From: Macrostomum hystrix
Lineage: Eukaryota; Platyhelminthes; Macrostomidae
DNA length: 64,000 nt
Reading direction: 5' to 3'
NCBI GenBank assembly: GCA_950097015.1
Contig: CATNEN010000037.1
Location: 2,943,501-3,007,500, forward strand
The notes under the pieces were generated by a model that searched no databases, was not told the DNA's origin, and saw nothing but the letters and a program-made list of their open reading frames with translations. Position 1 is the first letter of the stretch; every line of letters begins with the position of its first letter. The position numbers and the translations under genes were made by a program. Below, in pieces: positions 55,766 to 64,000 of this stretch.

Positions 55766-56026
55766 GAAAAGGACAATGAAAGTAGAAAATACCGCAATTC
55801 ATCAAATGCCAAAAGAGACGCTAAAAAAACTAACCCCCCAGCCAAGAACAATGGAGACCCACCCACAGGTCAAACCGGCGCCGGCCAAAACGAGTCTGAG
55901 CGGCACGCGGCCGAGGGCGAGGGTACAAGAGGAAAACGTGCTGGAGAAGAGGGGAGAAGACAAAGAAGGCGCATGACAACCGAGCGTGGCGGTCAGACAG
56001 AAAAGAGACGAGAAGGGAGAGATTAA
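55766..56026 (+). CDS. Core open frame 2 of the foldback element, charged tail
   Basis: Open for 86 codons in the next frame, beginning just after a TAA ten bases past the end of frame 1 and stopping four bases before the right arm. Extremely charged and basic with an NLS-like cluster (GRRQRRRMTTERGG). Close spacing suggests the two frames once formed one protein of about 290 residues, by frameshift or splicing. Confidence 0.4.
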   Translation, partial: EKDNESRKYRNSSNAKRDAKKTNPPAKNNGDPPTGQTGAGQNESERHAAEGEGTRGKRAGEEGRRQRRRMTTERGGQTEKRREGRD

Positions 56027-56029
56027 TCA

Positions 56030-57793
56030 ATACCATATCATGCCATATTATGCCAAATTATACCATATAATACCATATCATACCATTCAATGCCATATTG
56101 TACCATGTCATACCATATCATACCACATTATGCTATCTTATGCCATATAAAGCCATATACTACCATATCACACCATATCATACCATACAATACCATATTA
56201 TACCATATCAGGCCATATAACACCATATAAAGCCATATAATACCATATCACACCATATCATACCATATCAGGCCATATAACAACATATAATGCCATATCA
56301 TACCATGTCATACCATATCATGCCATATTATGCCAAATTATACCATATCAGGCCATATAACACCATATAAAGCCATATAATACCATATCACACCATATCA
56401 TACCATATCAGGCCATATAACAACATATAATGCCATATCATATCATATCACATCATATTATGCCATATTACACTAGGCCCCTATATAACACTATATCATG
56501 CCATATCTCTGACAGATCCACTGCCAGATTGACTACCAAATCTACTGCCAGATCTCTGCCAGATCAAATGCCAGATATAGTGCTAGATTCACTGTGAAAT
56601 CTGTTTTTTTCTAATAAGTTTATATTATAGAAATAAATATTGAAACATAATAGTAAAGTATTTAATATATTTAAAATATGCCCTTAATGTTTTTATATAC
56701 ATTAGATCAATGAAACAATAGAACAATATATATTTCCCATATAGCTCAAAATTGCAGAAATACATGCCAATTTACTTTTGAACTTTATATACTACTATTG
56801 AATTGTGCAACCTAACTACACATAATTTAGCTTTGGCCTTTTGTTCACCAATACAATGTTTAAATGCATTAACATTTCCCTGTCATGTTAGCTTGCCTTT
56901 GATTGATATCTTATCCTATGTACAATAATTTATCTATGCATTGTAAAAATTATTCAATGAATAAAAGCAAGAAAGTGGCATTTCATTATTTAGAAACATA
57001 TTACAAAAGAAAACAACACATGTTTGTCAATACAAATAGAGAGGGAATCTGAATATATTGCTGCAGTCTGTTCTCAGATGTAGTAAAATGAAACTGAGAT
57101 TGAATAGAAAGCACGGCTAAACTGTCCATAATCTTTTAGAAATACTGAATTACATAATAAAGCAGGGTGTGCATGAATATACATTTTTGTATATAAATAG
57201 AACAAAGCATATGCTGCATATGCTTCTGCAATGCTAATATTTTATATCTAAATTTCATTTCATAATTATTTTGCTTCGTTACATTAACTCATGTAGAGTA
57301 GATGCATGTATAGCACGAATTGAATTTGATTCGTCACTGTTTAGCTCAAGACAGACTTTTTCTAATGCAATGATATTATAATTACTTTATGACAAAACCC
57401 TCGAACGGTATGCCACGTGATATTTAATTTGACGCGCGGAAAAAAAATATAAAAAGCATAACAAAGAAAACTGACCTGCGGTATAGGTGTTGTATTAATT
57501 TTGTGTTAATAGAATTAAAGCTCGAGACAATTATCTTATATTCAGGAAAACACGCACAAGAAAAGTGGCACACTAATAATGAGGCCACAATCTACTAGCA
57601 CAAAATCTAGCACAAAAATCGAGCAATTAAAACCTATATAAATCATTGTGATCAATCACATTTACTTCAAAAGCACCTGGCACATTCAATTCAGCAGTGG
57701 CACAACCTCCTACAAAAAAATCAGCTCTGGCACACTTCATAAAAATTTTTCTAAAAAAATATTTTTGCTTCGTTGTGCTAACTGAAGGACGGT
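56030..57793 (-). repeat. Right inverted arm of the foldback element
   Basis: Begins with the decamer array in reverse orientation (ATACCATATCATGCC), continues through the ATCTGGCAG zone near 56510-56590 and ends with the unique 1.2-kb outer part and terminus TGTGCTAACTGAAGGACGGT. Confidence 0.9.
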
Positions 57794-57802
57794 GTACGAA
57801 TA

Positions 57803-58442
57803 GCCACTACCAATCTGCTAATTTTCGTGTGTGCAACGTCATTTTGCAGCATGAATGTTCAATAAGTGAGAATAAGAACAGTAATATCGTAGAACCAAAG
57901 CTAAATATGGTAGAATATTTATAGTAGAAAATACCACGTAATTTTTTTATAGATTAAAAGACGAAAGCCTAAGAATTTTTTGTTTAAACATTTGAAGGGT
58001 TTAAATTATTGCTTTATAAGAAACTAAAGAGACAACATATAAAGATCATGCTGTTGACAGAATCTCTGAACCAGTTCCAGCTCGTCTACTTTGTGAAGAA
58101 TACGTTATTAGATACATCGTACCAGTGTCTCAAACGACTTCTAATCAGTTATAAATTTTGCCGTATAACATGTAACTAATAGCTGCCTTATTTTTTGCAA
58201 CTGTTTCTTTTGTTTCTTTGACTCAAATTATTGAATAATTCCCTATAGGCCTGCAATCATTTTTATCTTAAAAATACGTAAGTACTGTATATAACACTTA
58301 TTGCAGTCATGTAAGTTGTTTGTTTGCGTGGTTTAAAATTAAATCTTAGATAAAAAAGGTTGATTTTATTGATTACAAGTTTCTGAATGTTGCGATAGGA
58401 CTGACTGTTCATTCTTTGACACGTATTTTACTAAAATAAAGA
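57803..58442. promoter_or_regulatory. Region upstream of NF1
   Basis: AT-rich, about 640 bp from the foldback's right duplication to the NF1 ATG. Presumed NF1 promoter and 5' untranslated region; no motif can be singled out. Confidence 0.3.
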
Positions 58443-61400
58443 ATGGCTGATCGAAAGCCAGGTGAATGGGTTCATGCCCTTTTAAATCGATTTGATTCAC
58501 AGGTAAGATAATATTGTTTTCTGTTCATTCTCGGCTATCTATCCATCAGATGCAATGCTTTACTATCACATGTGCTTTTATTATGCATAGTGGCTATATT
58601 TTATAAATTTTATCTTGCAATTGTTCTTAGGCCCTACACTAAACAAAAGATGAGAAAGCATTGTCAGAAAAACTATATCAACATAGTTGAATCCTGATAT
58701 TGAAATTTTTCCATTTTTATATCCATATTTATTTATATGGTGTTGATCTAGGCTTAAGTCAATATCGCTTGTAGCTTTTATTATTAATTAGACAAAATAT
58801 TTAATTTAAAGATAATCCTAACTACCTAAAATATGTATTGCCTTTAGACTAGAATACACTAGAATACACTACATTTCTCGTTTTCATACCTGTTCAAAAA
58901 TAGCATTATAATAAGGCCTTAATTAGAAAATAACCTATAAATGTATTGATATCTCTATTGATTTTTTAAGTTTAGTGCTGTTTTATTTCATTCTTAATTA
59001 TGAATTAGCTAAATCTATCTTTATGTAAAGGAGTACAAATGATCAACATTTGTTAACAGGAGTAATAGTTGTAGGTCCAAATGTCTTAGTATTAAAAAAC
59101 AGTAAATTTGATTGTTTGTTGTATTGACAAAATATTTTTGAGTTGCTAATTGTTAGCTTTTTAAAGAAAAGTTACATGTTGGTTAATGTTATGCTCTAAA
59201 AATCATAGTTTAAAATATAATTCTTTTTTGGCCTAAGTAACTATCATATTGCAACATTCTCATGACTCATTTTAGCTGCCAATAAAGACTGGTCTACATA
59301 CCAACCAGTCTTTAGAAAATGTTGAGATGAACAAGCAGTGCCTAATTCGTGTCAGCAAATATAAATTTGCTCTTGTGATATCTGAGCTGACTAAGATCCT
59401 ACAGCAAGTGGATCATATGGTGAGCAAAGCTAAAACTTAACGTTGATGTCTCTGTTTTGTTAATTTTCGAAAGTATATTTAGGTAAAATATTTTTTTCTA
59501 AAAGACTATTCTTACTTTCATTTGTTCCATTGAATCCTTGATTTGTATGCATGAAGTGATGTTAAGTTTTCGTTATTTACCTAAGCTTGTTAACTACAAA
59601 AGTCAGATAGCAGCTTCTGACAAGCGCAAAAGTTTGAGCCTAAACTGTTTCCTATCCTCTTCAGCACGTGTATGGCCCAGATGCTGAGCGCAATTTCTGC
59701 CATTCGCAGTTCATCATTTTGGACACATTGGAAAAGTGTCTTATTGGGGTAAGGTCAAGTCAGGATATTCTTCTAGTAGCTTTGAAATTGCAAGATTATC
59801 AAGAATCTACTATACTAACTATTCCCTTAAACCCACCTCATTGTTGCAGCAACCAAAGGAGACATCTCGCCTTGACGAAGCCATTCTAGTCAAGAATCTG
59901 CTGCAAGAAATTTGCCGCGTCCGCAAACTCGTCCAGAGTGTGAGATGTGGCCATCTCTTGTTGTTGGATTTGATTGAATTCTATGCGTTATTTGACCCTA
60001 TAATAGTAGGGAGTGAGATGATCTACATGGATGAGCACAGAATGTATTCTGCTTCGCCTATCCCGTTGCAGTTTATCACTTTAACTGGCGAGAACTCAAA
60101 GATGAACGGTGAACTGCTGACCCTGGCCGCCAGGGTGATTCACGCGCTGTCCGTTAACAACTTCAACACTGTGTTTAATAGAATTTTGAGCAGCCTAAAT
60201 TTGAGCACATCCGAGTTGGATGACGCCGATTGTCAAATATCAGAACTCGAGCTTATACAGTATCTGAGCATGGATCTGCCAAGACTGTCGCGACTCATCT
60301 ACGAGATCTGTGCCAAATTCAAGGGCTTAAAAAAGAGCGCCTATTTGGCTTTGTCAAACTTTCTGGAGCGCGCCATATGGAACTGGTTGGAAAATTTTCC
60401 TCAGGAGTTTGACGAATTGCAGACCAGGCCGAATGAGGAGCTAGCCGGTGAGCTGTCTGGGCGTTGAACTGACCTTCTAGATTCTTAATCTGACCCACTA
60501 GATTCACAATCTGACCCACTAGATTCATAATCTGAACCACTAGATTCATAATCTGACCTACTAGGTCCACAGTCTGACATTCTAGATTCATAATCTGACC
60601 TACCAGATTCATAATCTGACCTACCAGATTCATAATCTGACCTACCAGATTCATAATCTGACCTACCAGATTCAAAATCTGACCTACCAGATTCATAATC
60701 TGACCTGCCAGATTCATAATCTGACCTACCAGATTCATAATCTGACCCACCAGATTCATAATCTGACCTACCAGATTCATAATCTGACCCACTAGATTCA
60801 TAATCTGACCCACCAGATTCATAATCTGACCCACTAGATTCATAATCTGACCCACTAGATTCATAATCTGACCCACCAGATTCATAATCTGACCCACTAG
60901 ATTCATAATCTGACCTACTAGATTCATAATCTGACCTACTAGATTCATAATCTGACCTACTAGATTCATAATCTGACCTACCAGATTCATAATCTGACCT
61001 ACCAGATTCATAATCTGACCTGCCAGATTCATAATCTGATCTACCAGATTCTTAATCTGACCCACCAGATTCATAATCTGACCTACAAGATTCATAATCT
61101 GACCCACTAGATTCATAATCTGACCTACTAGATTCATAATCTGACCTACTAGATTCATAATCTGACCTACTAGATTCATAATCTGACCTACCAGATTCAT
61201 AATCTGACCTACCAGATTCATAATCTGACCCACTAGATTCATAATCTGACCCACTAGATTCATAATCTGACCCACTAGATTCATAATCTGACCCACTAGA
61301 TTCATAATCTAAACTACCAAACATAATCTGACACACTAGATTCATAATCTGACCTACCAGATTCATAATCTGACCCACTAGATTCATAATCTGACCTACT

Positions 61401-64000
61401 AGGTCCACAGTCTGACATTCTAGATTCATAATCTGACCTACCAGATTCATAATCTGACCTACCAGATTCATAATCTGACCCACTAGATTCATAATCTGAC
61501 CTACTAGATTCATAATCTGACCTACTAGATTCATAATCTGACCTACCAGATTCATAATCTGACCTACCAGATTCATAATCTGACCTACCAGATTCACAAT
61601 CTGACCTACTAGATTCATAATCTGACCTACCAGTTTGATAGACTGACCTACTAGATTCATAATCTGACCCACTAGATTCATAATCTGACCCACTAGATTC
61701 ATAATCTGACCCACTAGATTCATAATCTGACCCACTAGATTCATAATCTGACCCACTAGATTCATAATCTAAACTACCAAACATAATCTGACCCACTAGA
61801 TTCATAATCTGACCTACCAGATTCATAATCTGACCCACTAGATTCATAATCTGACCTACTAGGTGCACAGTCTGACATTCTAGATTCATAATCTGACCTA
61901 CCAGATTCATAATCTGACCTACCAGATTCATAATCTGACCTACCAGATTCATAATCTGACCCACTAGATTCATAATCTGACCTACTAGATTCATAATCTG
62001 ACCTACTAGATTCATAATCTGACCTACTAGATTCATAATCTGACCTACCAGATTCATAATCTGACCCACCAGATTCATAATCTGACCCACCAGATTCATA
62101 ATCTGACTCACCAGATTCATAATCTGACCTACCAGATTCATAATCTGACCTACCAGATTCATAATCTGACCCACTAGATTCATAATCTGAACTACCAGAT
62201 TCATAATCTGACCTACCAGATTCATAATCTGACCTACCAGATTCACAATCTGACCTACTAGATTCATAATCTGACCTACTAGATTGATAGACTGACCTAC
62301 TCGATTGATAGACTGGCCTACTCGATTGATAGACTGACCTACTAGATTGATAGACTGACCTACTAGATTGATAGACTGACCTACTAGATTGATAGACTGA
62401 CCTACTAGATTGCTATGGCTAGGAAAAAAGCTACAAAACTAATAGATTTTTGCTGTCCGAATTAGGCTGTAAGTGAGTCGCTGCTCTGTCAAACTCTAAG
62501 AAAGTAGCTGAACAATTCGCTTGCATTTGACAGACCGCTGCGAGCGCCTTTTCGACATGCTGACCCCTCTGTACAGCGACAGCGGCAGGCGAAAGGCCCA
62601 AATCTGGCCTCTGCAGGTCATGCTCCTAGTGCTCTGCCCCAAGATCCTGGAGGACATTAACAATGCCGAGAATGGCGCGCCCATTGGTCAGAGCGCATTG
62701 CGCAAGAAGCAATTCTTCGACGACATGAAGCGAGCACTGGCTGCGCACAGTCACAGTTCGGCTAAGCCCAGCCTACTGGAGGCCGCAATCTTGGCCACCG
62801 TCAACATGTGCAAATCAGCCTCCTATGTTAACATCAACGATCGCAGCAATGCCCTATTTAGCATTGTTCATCGAGTCATTGGCGACCTAAAGAGTATCCT
62901 ATTCTTGCAGGCCAAGTCCGGTTTGAGAACTCCGCACGTTGATACTGAGCACCTGTTGACGGAGTTCTTCGTCACCTGTTTTCGTATTATTCCGCACAAC
63001 AATGAAATATTGAAGGTGTGCCTCAATCAGCAGAGCTCGGCTACATTTCACTCTGTGCTGGTGTGCTCCTTGCACAAGATTATTACTCAGGTGAGAATGC
63101 GTACCTTATTATAGGTAGGTATCCACAATCTACTAATTTATAATAATGAAGGCTGCGTACGGCTGTTCAGTCCACAGACTGGTAAAGGGGGCGCCACACC
63201 TACCAGCTAATATTGGTACCTGAATTATCACATCTAAAAATAATACTAATTTTAATAGTAATTTCTGGAGAGCTGTGGGCAATGGCACATCATTTGGTGA
63301 CACTAGACCCACAGCCAGCGAGGAGGCAATTCTGCCCATTTCGCTGAGTCCTGAGCACACACGCACACAGATACTGTACGCAGGCACCCACTCACACAGA
63401 TGTGTACATCTGCCCTGACTTTCTCATCGTCAGGCAGTGCACTCTTTCACTGTGCCTTTGAGGTTGGCCCTCGAGGGCGTAAATTGCACGACAAGCCCCC
63501 AGGCATGCCAAATGACACCAATTGTTAGGAATCGAACCAGGTAGTCAGGAATCGAACCCCCGACCTTCAAGTCGTGAGTCCAACGCTCCAACAATTAGGC
63601 TACAACCCCAACAATCTAGATATAAATCTACAATCTAGAAGTCTAGTTATGGTGCAGATAAATATATCTATACAAATTGTTTTCAGCGACGCCTGCCGTG
63701 GTGGCCCACTATCAACAATTTCTACTCGAAATCGTCAGAAATTCGCAACATGTTCCTGGAGACACTGAATCGCCTGATGCATCAGCAGCCAAGGATTAGT
63801 CAGGTGCACAATAACTGGCTTGATTATGTTTATTGCGGTTAAGCATTCTCAATATTCTAGTGCCTTGGTACGCTCGTACGAGTAATTAGCACACCTCTAT
63901 GCCGTATTTTGAGTACATCAGTTGGAAAGTTTAATAGAAACTTCCATAGAAAACAAATGGCTCAGATTTAGAAAGCTAGAAAATAATTAAGGCTATGCAG
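58443..64000 (+). CDS. NF1: Neurofibromin, N-terminal part (first six coding exons, gene runs off the window)
   Basis: Coding exons: 58443-58502, 59276-59419, 59665-59748, 59850-60447, 62534-63090, 63687-63803. All borders are GT..AG and phases agree (0, 0, 0, 1, 0, 0), giving 520 residues before the next donor. The start (MADRKPGEWVHALLNRFDSQ) and blocks such as LPIKTG, SKYKFALVISELTKIL, QFIILDTLEKCLIGQPKETS, FWNWxENFP-type AIWNWLENFPQEF, WPLQVMLLVLCPKI and CFRIIPHNNEI follow vertebrate neurofibromin closely in order and spacing. Neurofibromin is a very large Ras GTPase-activating protein; this part is the N-terminal helical-repeat region, and the GAP domain would lie beyond 64000. Exon 4 has an insert of about 70 residues (EFYALFDPIIVGSEMIYMDE) relative to the vertebrate protein. 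Intron 4 carries a 1.9-kb satellite. Confidence 0.95.
60478..62412. repeat. 21-bp satellite in intron 4 of NF1, with higher-order structure
   Basis: About 90 copies of TTCATAATCTGACCTACCAG+A and close variants (CTAGA for CCAGA, CCCACT for CCTACC). Marked variants recur with a period of about 460 bp: GGTCCACAGTCTGACATTC at 61399 and its GGTGCACAG form at 61859, and AAACTACCAAACATAATC at 61311 and 61771. A GATTGATAGACTGACCTACT subtype forms the right edge (62277-62410). The 21-bp length keeps minus-strand frames of 237-328 codons open (MNLVGQI repeats); these are artefacts of the repeat. Confidence 0.95.
63140..63610 (-). repeat. Composite SINE: family A inserted in family B, in intron 5 of NF1
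   Basis: Family B pieces lie outside (GGCTGCGTACGGCTGTTCAG at 63151; tRNA-like head at about 63535-63605 with GAATCGAACCCCCGACC and GACTCACGACTT on the minus strand), and a family A body on the minus strand lies between (GGAGAGCTGTGGGCAATGGC to GAGGTTGGCCCTCGAGGGCG). This nesting dates family A later than this family B copy. Confidence 0.75.

Larger units (their letters stand above)
53060..57793. mobile_element. Foldback transposon (4.7 kb) with 9-bp target duplication
   Basis: Ends are ACCGTCCTTCAGTTAGCACA and its exact complement. The 9-mer GTACGAATA is present on both sides (53051-53059, 57794-57802). Two arms of about 1.8 kb are inverted copies that look nearly identical, surrounding a unique core of about 1.1 kb. 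Each arm has three zones: a unique outer 1.2 kb, a short ATCTGGCAG-rich stretch, and an inner array of ATGG-containing decamers. A 9-bp duplication and long structured arms are typical of foldback and Mutator-like elements. No transposase motif is seen in the core, so it may be non-autonomous. High arm identity suggests recent insertion or arm-to-arm conversion. Confidence 0.9.
52807..57833. mobile_element. Small inverted-repeat element interrupted by the foldback transposon
   Basis: 52807-52850 (CGAAATCTGCTAGGAAGTGG then CTATTCGTAGGGCAG) is an imperfect reverse complement of the DNA just outside the foldback element: CTGCCGTACGAATA on its left joined to GCCACTACCAATCTGCTAAT on its right. With the foldback and one duplicated 9-mer removed, this leaves a small element of about 300 bp with inverted ends. 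The foldback therefore appears to have jumped into one arm of an older MITE. Confidence 0.5.

Noticed and set aside
60319-62267. Minus-strand frames of 237-328 codons repeating MNLVGQI or DYESSGS
   Set aside because: Products of the 21-bp satellite whose length is divisible by three; they lie in an NF1 intron on the opposite strand.

Overview
This is a eukaryotic nuclear window from an invertebrate animal. Evidence: spliced genes with GT..AG introns, AT-rich noncoding DNA with GC-rich exons, tRNA-derived SINEs, several DNA-transposon families and a dense load of minisatellites. The gene set (neurofibromin, mitochondrial DLST, alkylglycerol monooxygenase, SLC16-type transporters) is bilaterian. 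A free-living flatworm or other lophotrochozoan is my best guess, but the sequence alone does not settle it. Exon limits below were read by eye from splice signals and codon phase.

Left third (1-23 kb): a MITE with 8-bp target duplications (69-624); the first exon of an unrecognised minus-strand gene leaving the window (776-1040); a four-exon unrecognised minus-strand gene (3175-7095); a four-exon minus-strand gene for a type II membrane protein with a BRICHOS-like and an antistasin-like module (8155-17023), whose long first intron holds a piggyBac-type MITE, a SINE and a decayed Ty3/Gypsy element; a multi-span membrane protein with a frame break (17681-18470); and an intronless AGMO gene (21438-22844).

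Middle (23-48 kb): a Crypton-type tyrosine-recombinase element between 16-bp direct repeats; two tandem SLC16-like transporter genes (25677-29322 and 32135-34042) separated by a defective Tc1/mariner element; a single-exon candidate ion channel (35986-37846, one frame break); a four-exon WD40 protein (38755-40747, one frame break); a 1.5-kb minisatellite; and a complete four-exon DLST gene (43459-47979) with a second copy of the 8-bp-TSD MITE in intron 1.

Right third (48-64 kb): a non-LTR retrotransposon remnant; a single-exon disordered basic protein (50331-51524); a 4.7-kb foldback transposon (53060-57793) with nearly identical ~1.8-kb inverted arms, perfect 9-bp target duplications and a central open frame of unknown function; and the first six coding exons of NF1 (58443 to the window end), with a 1.9-kb 21-bp satellite in its fourth intron.

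The host genes are not an operon and show no shared pathway. What unites the window is mobile-element and tandem-repeat colonisation of introns: most introns of 1 kb or more carry a minisatellite, a SINE or a transposon. Four otherwise good reading frames each carry a frame break, which suggests residual assembly indels as much as decay.
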